This document shows, in pieces, positions 8,940-18,041 of a DNA stretch of 64,000 nucleotides. Each line of letters opens with the position of its first letter. Position 1 is the first letter of the stretch. The stretch is from Stieleria varia. Lineage in GTDB: Bacteria; Planctomycetota; Planctomycetia; Pirellulales; Pirellulaceae. A model generated the notes under the pieces. The model had not been told where the DNA came from. It saw only the letters and a program-made list of their open reading frames with translations, and made no database searches. Position numbers and translations under genes: made by a program. The stretch is from the NCBI RefSeq assembly GCF_038443385.1, contig NZ_CP151726.1:6138001-6202000 (forward strand). The letters are read 5' to 3'.

Positions 8940-9745
8940 TACAAAGGTTCACGTTTGCTAGATCCATCGATGTATAAAACGTCCACCCAGTTCTGATCTT
9001 CGGATATCTTCACGGACATCACGCCACGAACTGTCTGTTCGTTTCCGTTAGCATCCTTCTCAATCAACGCGGTGTAACGTCTCGTGCCGCTGAGGAAGGG
9101 CCATTTATCGGTTCCAACCTGAGAATTTCTTGCTATCTGATAGATCCGATTGTATGGCAGATTGTTGTCGTCTAATTCGACAATATCTTTCCCATCAAAT
9201 TGAACAGCAACGGTATCGATTCTCCAAAAACCAGGTGGATAGACATCGCTGGTGAGCAGTTGCACGATATCCTCTCGGCCAGCATCGATTGCATAATCGA
9301 CGACACGTTTACCGTCGGCACCCGTGGCTCGGTGATCGGCACCCGCTCGGTAGAGCATCTCAACAATGTCCCAATGGTCTTCGTCCGCCGCGTAGACGAT
9401 CGCCGTGAAACCGTCTTTCTCCATGTAGTTTGCGTTCGCGCCATTTGCAATCAGATGGCGTGCCAGACTCAAGTGGCCTCGCCATGCAGCATCCTGGAGC
9501 GGTGACCAATTGTACCCAAAGTTCTTCTTGATACCGTCGTTGGGATCGGCTCCCAGCCAAAGGTAGAAATGAATCGCAAACGTTCGATCGTCCTTCATTG
9601 CGCGATATAGCCGACGGTTCAGATCCGGCCCAGTCGCAATCTGAAAGACAACAAGGCACAATCCCGACACAACGGTCAACAACAACAAACTGCGAATGGA
9701 GAACCGCAGGCGAAATCTTCGGAACTTTGTGGGCTTGGTGTTCAT
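8939..9745 (-). CDS. Membrane-anchored ankyrin-repeat protein
   Basis: This is a 268-residue protein. It begins with a basic stretch and 'RFSIRSLLLLTVVSGLCLV', the N-terminal anchor (arginine/phenylalanine patch then one membrane helix, residues about 12-38) that recurs on many planctomycete exported proteins. Residues about 55-170 contain three to four ankyrin repeats, seen as 'WSPLQDAAWRGHLSLARHLI' followed by 'GANANYMEKDGFTAIVYAAD' and 'DHWDIVEMLYRAGAD'. The C-terminal 95 residues are a beta-rich region of unknown family. Ankyrin repeats imply protein binding, probably on the outer face of the inner membrane. The TAA stop shares one base with the ATG of the next gene, followed by the sigma gene, so it may act as the sensor or regulator of that sigma factor. 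Confidence 0.85.
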   Translation of the reverse strand: MNTKPTKFRRFRLRFSIRSLLLLTVVSGLCLVVFQIATGPDLNRRLYRAMKDDRTFAIHFYLWLGADPNDGIKKNFGYNWSPLQDAAWRGHLSLARHLIANGANANYMEKDGFTAIVYAADEDHWDIVEMLYRAGADHRATGADGKRVVDYAIDAGREDIVQLLTSDVYPPGFWRIDTVAVQFDGKDIVELDDNNLPYNRIYQIARNSQVGTDKWPFLSGTRRYTALIEKDANGNEQTVRGVMSVKISEDQNWVDVLYIDGSSKREPL

Positions 9746-9911
9746 TGCTTGATCGTACCATTTGATGTTTCGATGAGGTTGCGAACGTCCACCAGCGATC
9801 GAAGTTTCAAATCTCGGTCGATTTGTCGGTTACTCCGACATTCCGCGGGATGATCTTGCATTGCATCCTCATCATGATAGGACCGCTCTGCGAGAAACCG
9901 TTTACGGTCTC

Positions 9912-12900
9912 TCATAGTCGCACCAACGACTTTCCGCTGCGAATCCCATGAAAGAACAACCGCCAAAACGTTCGCAGTGTCAAAAACAGAATCACCGCTA
10001 GACAGGGCATCAGAAACATCCAATACGCTACTGGTGCCAGGCCATAGTACCAGCCGCTCCAGTCGTAGCGTTCGCCCGGTTGCAGCAATCCGGTTCGGTA
10101 GCGATCCAGCCACACTGCGTACATTCCTAAGCTGATCGAAACGAACGCAACCACAAGCATTGAAATCGCAATCCGTCGCCGCTTGCCTTCTCGCCACCAG
10201 CGAGTGAACAAGACCAATGTGAACAGAATAGGCAAGGCCATTACGGCTCCTAACAACTTGATATCCCAGGCAGCAAATTCGAAGTTGCTGGGTTGTGTCA
10301 GCATTCCGATCATGGCGATCGCGGTAACGATGGGCAACAACATCATCGACTTCAATCCCCATCGCCTGCGGGAGACGCACCAGTAGAAGAATGCCGCTGG
10401 CACAAATCCCATCGTTAGTCCGTAAAGGCCAATCCACAAAAACGCTTTGCGTGCTTCGGCGATCTCAAAATCCTGAGGCACCCAGGGCAAAGGGCGCAGC
10501 AACCGCGAGTCAAAACTTTGTGGCGTTGTTCTGGCTGGTTCGGCTGAAATACCAGTCCAGTCCGCAAACCGAGTTTGTGTTGAAGAACCTCGCCGGACCA
10601 TTGCTTGACCATCGTGTTGAAATAAGGCGAACGGAGGTACTTCGACCGATGGAGTGCTCAGCATCTCCGCTGCGATCTGCCGATCCACTGCCGGACCAAC
10701 GCAAGTCCAATCCGTTTGACCTGTCAGTGGATCGAGTCCACGGAGCGAGCCGTCGAGCGTTCCGCCCTGAATGACAATCCTCCCAGGAGTATTCTCGTCG
10801 GGCAATATCCCGACAATTTCATCCATGTCGGACATCACTCTTTGACGCGTCCAAATCGGCTGATCCAAGTGATCGATCGGCCGCACCGAGATTTCTAATC
10901 GGTTGATTATCAACAATTCGTCTGCACCGTCTTGATCGGCATCAATCACAAAGGGGCGTTCGCCACTGTCGAAGAAAGAATCGACGACGATCCGTTGAGT
11001 TGTCGCTTCACCTAAATGGTTGATCACATGGATATCACGTCCGTCGTTCCACAATAAAAAGGCGACGGCAGAAGTACCATCGGTGCGATTTGCCAGTAAG
11101 GGACGCAGCCGGTCTTGAATTCGATCGCGACGACGCTCAACTTGGTTTTGATCACGCGAGGCTATCGTTTCCCACTGCCACAAACGACGACCATCACTGC
11201 CGCCATGTGCTGAAACATGCAATTGCTCAGGTTGCCCATGCTGATTTCGATTTCGGCCAAATGCCATTACGATCACTTCCGGAGTTCCATCGCCATCGAG
11301 ATCGCCGCTGGCGGCGGGAATCGCGTTACCGAAGGCTTCCTCTGGTTGATCAAAGGCCGGCAGCGGCACGCCCCAAAACGTCTGCCCGTCACGACCGTTG
11401 ATCGCCAGCATGTCCAAAGTGCTTGCTCCGTCAGACGACTGTGCAGGCAACACTAAGTCCAGCACACCGTCTTGATTCAAGTCGTCGTAGCATGGCTCAA
11501 TAAACGTTTCTTTGATGTCGAACTGTCGATTGCCATCAACCTGAATACCGCAAAGTGGTTTGGACCAACGGATGCTTCCATCATTTCCGGAAATAACCGC
11601 AAGCCATAGCTGCCGATCATTTCCTGTCATATGGGTCGAGCTGCCGAGGTGTTGCGGAACGTTTGTTGGCTGGTCAAAATCGCAGGCCACCACCATGATG
11701 ATTTCCGCTTGAGCATCTCCGTCCAGGTCTCGACAATCTAACGCCGACATATACTCAAGCGACTCGACTACGAACTGTGAGTTCCACAATCGTTGACCGT
11801 CGATCCCTGAAACAGCAATCAGCACCGATCTGGAATCGCCGCGTGAGAGTCTCCAATCTCTCACCAACAGGATGTCAGGCACGCCATCACCATTGAGATC
11901 ATGGTGATGACCACCAATCTCGTGCCGAGTGTCTCTCTGAGCTGTTGAATGAACAAAGTAACGCCGTGAAGCTTTGTCGACCGCACTTTGCCAAAGGATT
12001 TTTCCACTCGCTCCCGAACGCGCAACCAGTTCGTGAACGAGATTGTCTTGCACGGAATCGGCAACCCCATCATGGTCTAAGTCGCCGACGACCCGCTGCG
12101 GCGGCAGGAAACGATGCCACGCTTCGCGAGCCACGCCGTGTATCGCCTGAAGTGTCACGCTCGCGTGCATGTCGTCTTTGTTTGCCTGCTTCCCATACAG
12201 CAAGTCTTCCGTGCCGTCAGCGTCTAAGTCGGCAATCTTTGGATGGGAGGCGTCTAAGGCGATGTGCGTCAGCTTTCCCCTTCCAGCAGACACGAAAACG
12301 ATTCGATCGCTTGCCCCCGCGTTGACTTCCCAAGTCTCGTCGTACTGCATCGGGATCATCAACTGTGGCCACCCATCGTCCGTGGCCTCAAACCATTGTA
12401 GCCGACCCACACGAAACTCGCCGCCTTCGTGATCGCCCATCAGCAGTGGTTGCTCCAAACGCCAAAGCGACCTGCCGTCTTTTCCAGAAAGACAATCGAC
12501 GAATAAGTCCAAGTCGATTCCCCATTGCGACGCGATAAATAGATCGTTCACACCATCGGCGTCGACATCCGGTCCAACGATAAACGAGTCGATTTGCTGG
12601 TCACCACTGAAGAACTGCCGTTCCCAGCGAGGCTTGCCCGTTTCGCCATCGATCACTTGCACCTTTCCCCAAGGTCGCCCCCAGGCGCGAGGTGCTGTTG
12701 CTTCGCTTGGCACGATCACTTCGCATGTTCCATCACCATCCGAATCGACGACCTGCGGCCAGTCGGGGACTGGCAGATCGATTTCAGCCTGTCGCGGCAA
12801 ATGGGCTTCAATCACCTTTTCCCAAAGCATGGTTCCATTTTTCACAGACATCGCCACCAGTCGCTGTTGTGGCATGTTGTATTGCCCGCCGACAGTGATC

Positions 12901-15371
12901 GGTTCGACCAACAACAAGTCGTCTTCACCATCTCCGTCCAAGTCGCCATATTTCGGCAGTACGGCCGTGCGCGTCTTTAAATCAATCGAATCATCAGTAG
13001 TTGGCTGTCCGGTGCGAAGATCAAGTTGAATCAACTGCGTGCCGCAAACCGTCAAGCCGGCGCTGCGATCGGTGTTCAATTTCAGCGGCGTCTGTGCATA
13101 TTCGTGGTCTCCGCTGCGTGAATGATTTCCCGCATCTCGGGTACGGAAATAGCTGTGTCGATTGCTACCTGAATTCCCTGAACTTCCACCCCCTCCAGTG
13201 ATCCACTGTAGCGCCAGCGGAATTTCTTCATTCGCCGAGAGCTGGAAGTACCTTGCAGGAATTTCGTATTTCCAAAGGCTTTCACCCGTTCTGCCAGATA
13301 ACAGCTCGACCCACCGCTGCGTTTCAGTTCGCTTGCTCGGCGCGAAGATAAACGATACGACAACGTCAGCAACTCCATCATCATCAACATCGGGAACCAA
13401 TTGTGGCGGCCCGACGGTGGTGCTCGTCAACTGGTACTGTTGCTTCGGTTTCTCTCCTTGAGTTGTTTCGCCCCTGGCCGCAATCCATAGCGGTTTCCCG
13501 TCGCGGCCATTGATCGCAATGATCCACGCCTGATGTCGTGCGGCCAACAGCAGATCGCTGTGGCCATCGTCATTCAGATCAGTATTTTCCTTGGTCTCGG
13601 CAGCATCGCTTTGCTCATTAGGAATGATCCAGGGTCGCTGATCCCAGAGACCTAATCCTCGGGAATAGCTTCCCCCGTGAAACTGATTCCAGGGCCAAAT
13701 CAATTGCGGCACCGCTTTGAGGGCATCCTGTTCGGGTGTTTGTAGATTTAGGTCCCAGCGGGCGTAACCGCTCAGTCCGCCGATGCAACGGATCCCCTGT
13801 TCGCCCAGTTCGATGATGTCGACACCGCGCGTCCCGCCATTGTCGTCCATTCGTGACGCCAACCGAAAACCGCCCGAAAGCTCGACGTCCTTCCACAGCA
13901 ATCGCGAATCAAGATCTAGTTCGTGATCGATCTCACTTCCTGGTTGCAAGCTCATGCCAATCGTTTGGCTCAAGCGACCATGACCAGCGACCCGCACTTG
14001 ATAGTCGCCGGCTTCGATCTCCAATCGCTGTTGCGTTGGCACAGCGATCAACGGAACCGCACGCGTATCGCCATCCAACAATTCAGCAACCAGTGGCTGA
14101 TGTTTCGCACGCAGCATCACACTTGCCAAACGTGATCGCTGGTAGGCATAGCTGATTCCAACAACCAGTAAGGTCAGCAACAACGTGGCTGCTACCGCAC
14201 CGCCAGCCAGTGCAACGCTACGACGTTGACGTTTCACCCAACGCGAGGCTCGTTCTGTAAAGCCAACTCGTCGCGCCGAGATCGGACGCCCTTCTTGAAA
14301 CGCTCGCAGATCGCTAGCCAAATCATTGGCCGAATGGTATCGCTGCGAGGCGTCTTTCGACAAGCATTTCACCAGGATCGTGTCGAGATCGCGTGGCAAA
14401 GAAGGACGGTGTACGTGTGGTGCGATCGGCTCGCTGGCAATGATTTGACTGATCACATCGTGCGGCGAGTTCCCGACGAAAACTGGCTGACCCGTCGCCA
14501 GTTCGTACAACGTCGCGCCGAGTGAATAGATATCGGTCCGATGATCCAGCTTGTGATGCGCCGCTGCGGCTTGCTCGGGGCTCATGTAACGCGGCGTCCC
14601 CAGCAGCGCTCCTGTCATGCTGAGCGTCACATCGTCGAGTCGTTTTGCCAAGCCAAAATCAGTCAGCCAGACGCGTCCTTCGTCATCATCGATCAGCAGG
14701 TTCGACGGCTTGACATCGCGATGAATGACGCCGCGAGCGTGCGCGTGCGCAAGCGCCTCGGCAGCCTGCAATCCCCACCCCGCGACCGTGTCCGGCGCAA
14801 TCGGCACCTTTCGGTCGGCATGTTCACGCAGAACTTGATCCAAGCCGCGACCTTCGATGAACTGCATCGCAAAGTAGTTGACACTGTGTTCACTACCGAC
14901 GGCAAAGATGGGCACGATGTTCGTATGATGCAAACTGGCGACGGTTTGCGCTTCGCGCTGAAATCGCTGTACTGCGTCCGGATCGCTGACGCCCCCAAAC
15001 CTCAGAATCTTCAGCGCCACGCGCCGCCCGAGCGAAATCTGGCGGGCTTCATAAACCGCGCCCATCCCACCGCGACCGACCTCACGCAGAATCTGGAAAT
15101 CGCCAAGTCGCCGCTGCGAGTGGTCCATATCGCTCGTTGAATGAATGAACTCCAGACCAGCTAGACAAGCTTCAAGCTGGCTGGCCAGCTCTGGGTGCTC
15201 GGACAACAACTGATTCCGATCCGGTAGTTCTCCGGCTTTCAATTTCGCCAGATACTCGTCCAGTACCTCGACCACTCGCAGCACCTGCGACTCGCCGGGC
15301 GCATTGACGCGGATGATCGCCTCCGTTTCGGCTGGTTCGGGGTCTGATTTTTCACGGAATTCGTCGGGCAT
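9912..15371 (-). CDS. Giant Ser/Thr kinase with FG-GAP/VCBS repeats and C-terminal membrane domain
   Basis: This is a 1819-residue protein. Residues 30-80 form the helical pre-kinase region ('VLDEYLAKLKAGELPDRNQL'). The kinase domain is about 92-370: 'GRGGMGAVYEAR' at 99-110, Lys121, HRD 217-219, DFG 238-240. A membrane helix lies at about 393-417 ('VALAGGAVAATLLLTLLVVG'). From about 500 to 1540 there are many FG-GAP/VCBS units with acidic Ca-binding-like loops ('DLDGDGEDDLLLVE', 'DVDADGVNDLFIAS') interspersed with PQQ-propeller-like 'GRDGKPLW' motifs. The last 220 residues contain five further hydrophobic segments ending 'TLRTFWRLFFHGIR'. An N-terminal cytoplasmic kinase, a huge external propeller region and a C-terminal membrane bundle is an unusual layout. 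Substrate and ligand are unknown. It lies 166 nt upstream of the ankyrin/sigma cluster on the same strand. Confidence 0.93.
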   Translation of the reverse strand: MPDEFREKSDPEPAETEAIIRVNAPGESQVLRVVEVLDEYLAKLKAGELPDRNQLLSEHPELASQLEACLAGLEFIHSTSDMDHSQRRLGDFQILREVGRGGMGAVYEARQISLGRRVALKILRFGGVSDPDAVQRFQREAQTVASLHHTNIVPIFAVGSEHSVNYFAMQFIEGRGLDQVLREHADRKVPIAPDTVAGWGLQAAEALAHAHARGVIHRDVKPSNLLIDDDEGRVWLTDFGLAKRLDDVTLSMTGALLGTPRYMSPEQAAAAHHKLDHRTDIYSLGATLYELATGQPVFVGNSPHDVISQIIASEPIAPHVHRPSLPRDLDTILVKCLSKDASQRYHSANDLASDLRAFQEGRPISARRVGFTERASRWVKRQRRSVALAGGAVAATLLLTLLVVGISYAYQRSRLASVMLRAKHQPLVAELLDGDTRAVPLIAVPTQQRLEIEAGDYQVRVAGHGRLSQTIGMSLQPGSEIDHELDLDSRLLWKDVELSGGFRLASRMDDNGGTRGVDIIELGEQGIRCIGGLSGYARWDLNLQTPEQDALKAVPQLIWPWNQFHGGSYSRGLGLWDQRPWIIPNEQSDAAETKENTDLNDDGHSDLLLAARHQAWIIAINGRDGKPLWIAARGETTQGEKPKQQYQLTSTTVGPPQLVPDVDDDGVADVVVSFIFAPSKRTETQRWVELLSGRTGESLWKYEIPARYFQLSANEEIPLALQWITGGGGSSGNSGSNRHSYFRTRDAGNHSRSGDHEYAQTPLKLNTDRSAGLTVCGTQLIQLDLRTGQPTTDDSIDLKTRTAVLPKYGDLDGDGEDDLLLVEPITVGGQYNMPQQRLVAMSVKNGTMLWEKVIEAHLPRQAEIDLPVPDWPQVVDSDGDGTCEVIVPSEATAPRAWGRPWGKVQVIDGETGKPRWERQFFSGDQQIDSFIVGPDVDADGVNDLFIASQWGIDLDLFVDCLSGKDGRSLWRLEQPLLMGDHEGGEFRVGRLQWFEATDDGWPQLMIPMQYDETWEVNAGASDRIVFVSAGRGKLTHIALDASHPKIADLDADGTEDLLYGKQANKDDMHASVTLQAIHGVAREAWHRFLPPQRVVGDLDHDGVADSVQDNLVHELVARSGASGKILWQSAVDKASRRYFVHSTAQRDTRHEIGGHHHDLNGDGVPDILLVRDWRLSRGDSRSVLIAVSGIDGQRLWNSQFVVESLEYMSALDCRDLDGDAQAEIIMVVACDFDQPTNVPQHLGSSTHMTGNDRQLWLAVISGNDGSIRWSKPLCGIQVDGNRQFDIKETFIEPCYDDLNQDGVLDLVLPAQSSDGASTLDMLAINGRDGQTFWGVPLPAFDQPEEAFGNAIPAASGDLDGDGTPEVIVMAFGRNRNQHGQPEQLHVSAHGGSDGRRLWQWETIASRDQNQVERRRDRIQDRLRPLLANRTDGTSAVAFLLWNDGRDIHVINHLGEATTQRIVVDSFFDSGERPFVIDADQDGADELLIINRLEISVRPIDHLDQPIWTRQRVMSDMDEIVGILPDENTPGRIVIQGGTLDGSLRGLDPLTGQTDWTCVGPAVDRQIAAEMLSTPSVEVPPFALFQHDGQAMVRRGSSTQTRFADWTGISAEPARTTPQSFDSRLLRPLPWVPQDFEIAEARKAFLWIGLYGLTMGFVPAAFFYWCVSRRRWGLKSMMLLPIVTAIAMIGMLTQPSNFEFAAWDIKLLGAVMALPILFTLVLFTRWWREGKRRRIAISMLVVAFVSISLGMYAVWLDRYRTGLLQPGERYDWSGWYYGLAPVAYWMFLMPCLAVILFLTLRTFWRLFFHGIRSGKSLVRL

Positions 15372-15867
15372 ATCGTAACTCTGGATCTCACTATCCGTTC
15401 ATGATTCTGGTCCCTGATGACTCAGTACCGAAAACAGGCGTCGTGTCACGCGAAAAACTTAATGATTCGTCCGCATCCAGTTTGCCTACTTTCTTCAGGT
15501 TGAAAAATGCTGAATACAGGACCTCGCTGCCGAGCACGAAATCCGCCGCATCAAATGGCCTCCGCACAAGGAGAAGAAGCAAAACGCCAACGAGGTAACA
15601 CCCTTTTCCCGAAAATGGGTGTTTTCCAGGTTACGTACTAGTGCTGCGAAAACGAAATCATGTGTCTTGAAAATTTCCTAACCCGATGCGTAAGCGAGGG
15701 ATAACGGAAAAAAATCCCTCGCTTACGCGTCGGGTTAGGAAGCAAGTTCGATTCGTTCTCGCAGCACAAGCTCTTGCTCGCATCGACGAAATTTCTTGGT
15801 TACCTTTCCCCTGCTTTGCTTCTGTTCTTGGTAGCGACGACAATATCAGTCTACCAGGAACCGACTC
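15372..15867. other. Divergent intergenic region between two kinase genes
   Basis: These 496 bases lie between the divergent giant kinase and the zinc-ribbon kinase and should hold both promoters. Short open frames on both strands have no ribosome-binding site and no recognisable product. Visible structures are a hairpin 'AACACCC...GGGTGTT' near 15597-15625 and a 27-bp inverted repeat at 15676-15740, annotated separately. I could not pick out sigma-70 promoter boxes with confidence. Confidence 0.6.
15676..15740. repeat. 27-bp inverted repeat (dispersed palindrome type)
   Basis: The left arm 15676-15702 and right arm 15714-15740 are reverse complements with a single T/G mismatch, separated by an 11-nt A-rich loop. 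The sequence 'CCCTCGCTTACGCGTCGGG' is of the same style as the other GC-rich palindromes in this window, and I associate it with repeats found many times in Rhodopirellula genomes. On the plus strand no U-tract follows, so it is not a classical terminator. It sits about 130 nt before the kinase start at 15868, where it could affect transcription or mRNA stability. Confidence 0.75.
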
Positions 15868-18027
15868 ATGAGCAGCGAATCCCATCAACCGACACAACCG
15901 CATCGCTGTCCACAGTGTGGCAGTCATTTGCCATTCACATCGTCTGAGCGAACGCCCTGTCCTGTCTGTTTGATGAAGCTGGGACTGGAAAGCTGTGCCG
16001 ATCCAACCAGTGATGCCGCAGCCAATGGAGGTCCGGCCGAGACAATCGCAAGCAACGGTGGGTTTGAAGCTCCCGAAATCGACCAACTGCAACCCCACTT
16101 CGCACAGTTCCAATTCATCAGGCTGCTCGGAAAAGGCGGTATGGGAGCGGTCTATGAAGCGAAGCAAACGACCCTTGATCGCACGGTCGCGGTGAAGATC
16201 ATTCATCCGGCCGCTGCCGCCGATAAGAACTTTGCCGAACGGTTTCAGCGTGAAGCTCGTTCACTCGCCAAACTTAGCCATCCGAACATCGTTACCGTTC
16301 ATGACTTTGGCGAGGTGAGTATCCAAGGGAAAAGTGGCGAAGCGAGGAAGCTGTACTTCATCGTAATGGAACACGTCGATGGTGCCAACTTACGTGAGCT
16401 GATGCGGACGAAGGAGTTGACACAGGCGGAATCGCTTCGAATCGTTCCAGCGATTTGTGACGCATTGCAATACGCTCACGACAGCGGCATCGTGCATCGA
16501 GACATCAAACCCGAAAACATTTTGGTGGATCGAACGGGTCGTGTGAAGATCGCCGATTTTGGTTTGGCAAAACTTGTGGGCGGTCTGCAGAAGGACCGCA
16601 CGTTGACAGGCGAGTTCCAAGCAATGGGCACGATGCACTACATGGCACCCGAGCAGCTTGAAAAACCGCTTGAGGTGGATCATCGCGCTGATATCTATGC
16701 GTTGGGCGTGACGCTGTACGAATTGCTCACCGGCGAGTTGCCATTGGGTCGATTCCTGCCGCCATCGCAGCGGGTGCAAGTGGATGTGAGACTGGATGAA
16801 ATTGTCCTCAAGTCGATGGATCGTGAGCCCGGTCGACGGTATCAACATGTCAGCGACGTCAAGACGGATGTTGAACACGTTTCGGCATCTACCGCTACAC
16901 AAACTGAAAATCAAGATGCGCCAACCATCCAACGCAAAACCTATTTGAGCTCGATAGCTGCGACTTGGGTTGGTCTGCCAGATTTTCTTCGCTTTATCGG
17001 CCACCTCATTCTTAGCTTCGGCATCCTCTTCTGCTTGATACGATTCCTCGGTTTCCAGCTTGATCCGTCAAACGGCGAAGTTCATTTCCGCTTCGGTGGA
17101 CCTCAACCGTGGATGACGATTGACATGACGCCGACCAGCAGTTCCGTTCACTGGCATCTAACCCTATCAGCATTGGTGGGTCTGGCTGCATACGGTCTAT
17201 TCAAGTTGGATAGCTGGCTAACGACCATTGAAGGTAAATCCTATCCGTCCGAGATATGGCTCGGATTCGGTATCGGCTTGTTTTACTATTGGTTCCTCGG
17301 CATTTGCTCAATAGGATTGGGAAATAATGCCAGGTTGGCACCCGAAGGCTCGCCGCTCTCGATGCTCCACCTCGGTGCTCAAGGAATGGCACGCTTGATT
17401 TCCGCGATTGGATTTTTGATCATGATTGGCTGCCTCGTGCGAATTTCGTGGGAGGCAAAACAGAATGCGATCGCTCAAAATGGAAAATCTCACACGCCAA
17501 GACTGTTCCATTCCAAAGAAGGTTTGATCGCGATAGGAATTGCCGTCGCAACGTCGCTGGCGTTGATTGCGTTTGTGGTTATCAACATGCGCGCGATCCC
17601 AGTCGCCGAACGCAACCAAGCTGACTGGGAGACAATGCTCCTCGGCGACTGGACCGCGTCGAACGATACCGATGGGGGGCCAAAGCATACGCTCCTGTTT
17701 CTGGAAAGCGGCGAGTTCATGGAATTCGGACGGATGGAAATCTCACTGGGAGATAGTCCAAAGATTGCGGTAACCAAAGACTTAGACGATGATGGCAAAG
17801 AAGACTTCGTACCGGTACGGTTTACGGGCTGGTGGAAACGAAAAGGCGATCAGCTCGTGACACAGATCACTAGCAGCACGATTCATACATTCAACGAAGA
17901 ATCACCCTCCGGACGGCGTTTGTTCGACATCAAAGAACTGACGCCTCACAAGTTATCGCTGGCAATGATCGATGATGCTAAACTAGAAATTGAGCGTTGG
18001 ACTTTCTTTCGGCCCAAAGACCATTAG
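15868..18027 (+). CDS. Ser/Thr kinase with N-terminal zinc ribbon and five membrane spans
   Basis: This is a 719-residue protein; AGGA lies about 9 nt before the ATG. Cys14, Cys17, Cys31 and Cys34 ('CPQC' and 'CPVC') make a zinc ribbon that begins this kinase class in planctomycetes. The kinase domain is about 81-340: 'LGKGGMGAVYEAK', Lys110, HRD 210-212, DFG 230-232, 'GTMHYMAPEQ' activation segment. Hydrophobic helices follow at about 375-397, 430-448, 462-485, 500-523 and 550-573. The C-terminal 140 residues are a soluble beta-rich domain with 'WTASNDTDGG' and a D-x-D-x-D-x-K-x-D loop, resembling lipocalin-like stress domains only vaguely. An ECF sigma gene follows after 14 nt, so the two are almost certainly co-transcribed and functionally linked. 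Confidence 0.92.
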   Translation: MSSESHQPTQPHRCPQCGSHLPFTSSERTPCPVCLMKLGLESCADPTSDAAANGGPAETIASNGGFEAPEIDQLQPHFAQFQFIRLLGKGGMGAVYEAKQTTLDRTVAVKIIHPAAAADKNFAERFQREARSLAKLSHPNIVTVHDFGEVSIQGKSGEARKLYFIVMEHVDGANLRELMRTKELTQAESLRIVPAICDALQYAHDSGIVHRDIKPENILVDRTGRVKIADFGLAKLVGGLQKDRTLTGEFQAMGTMHYMAPEQLEKPLEVDHRADIYALGVTLYELLTGELPLGRFLPPSQRVQVDVRLDEIVLKSMDREPGRRYQHVSDVKTDVEHVSASTATQTENQDAPTIQRKTYLSSIAATWVGLPDFLRFIGHLILSFGILFCLIRFLGFQLDPSNGEVHFRFGGPQPWMTIDMTPTSSSVHWHLTLSALVGLAAYGLFKLDSWLTTIEGKSYPSEIWLGFGIGLFYYWFLGICSIGLGNNARLAPEGSPLSMLHLGAQGMARLISAIGFLIMIGCLVRISWEAKQNAIAQNGKSHTPRLFHSKEGLIAIGIAVATSLALIAFVVINMRAIPVAERNQADWETMLLGDWTASNDTDGGPKHTLLFLESGEFMEFGRMEISLGDSPKIAVTKDLDDDGKEDFVPVRFTGWWKRKGDQLVTQITSSTIHTFNEESPSGRRLFDIKELTPHKLSLAMIDDAKLEIERWTFFRPKDH

Positions 18028-18041
18028 GCTGATGTATACGC

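Noticed and set aside
9742-10437. Minus-strand frame overlapping the end of the giant kinase
   Set aside because: It is another frame of the kinase's C-terminal membrane region and has no recognisable product.
15595-15630. Hairpin AACACCC...GGGTGTT as a terminator
   Set aside because: Only four T residues follow, and neither strand has a gene ending just before it.
15658-16206. Minus-strand open frame over the start of the zinc-ribbon kinase
   Set aside because: Antisense to a clear kinase gene, and it reads through a palindromic repeat; no domain seen.
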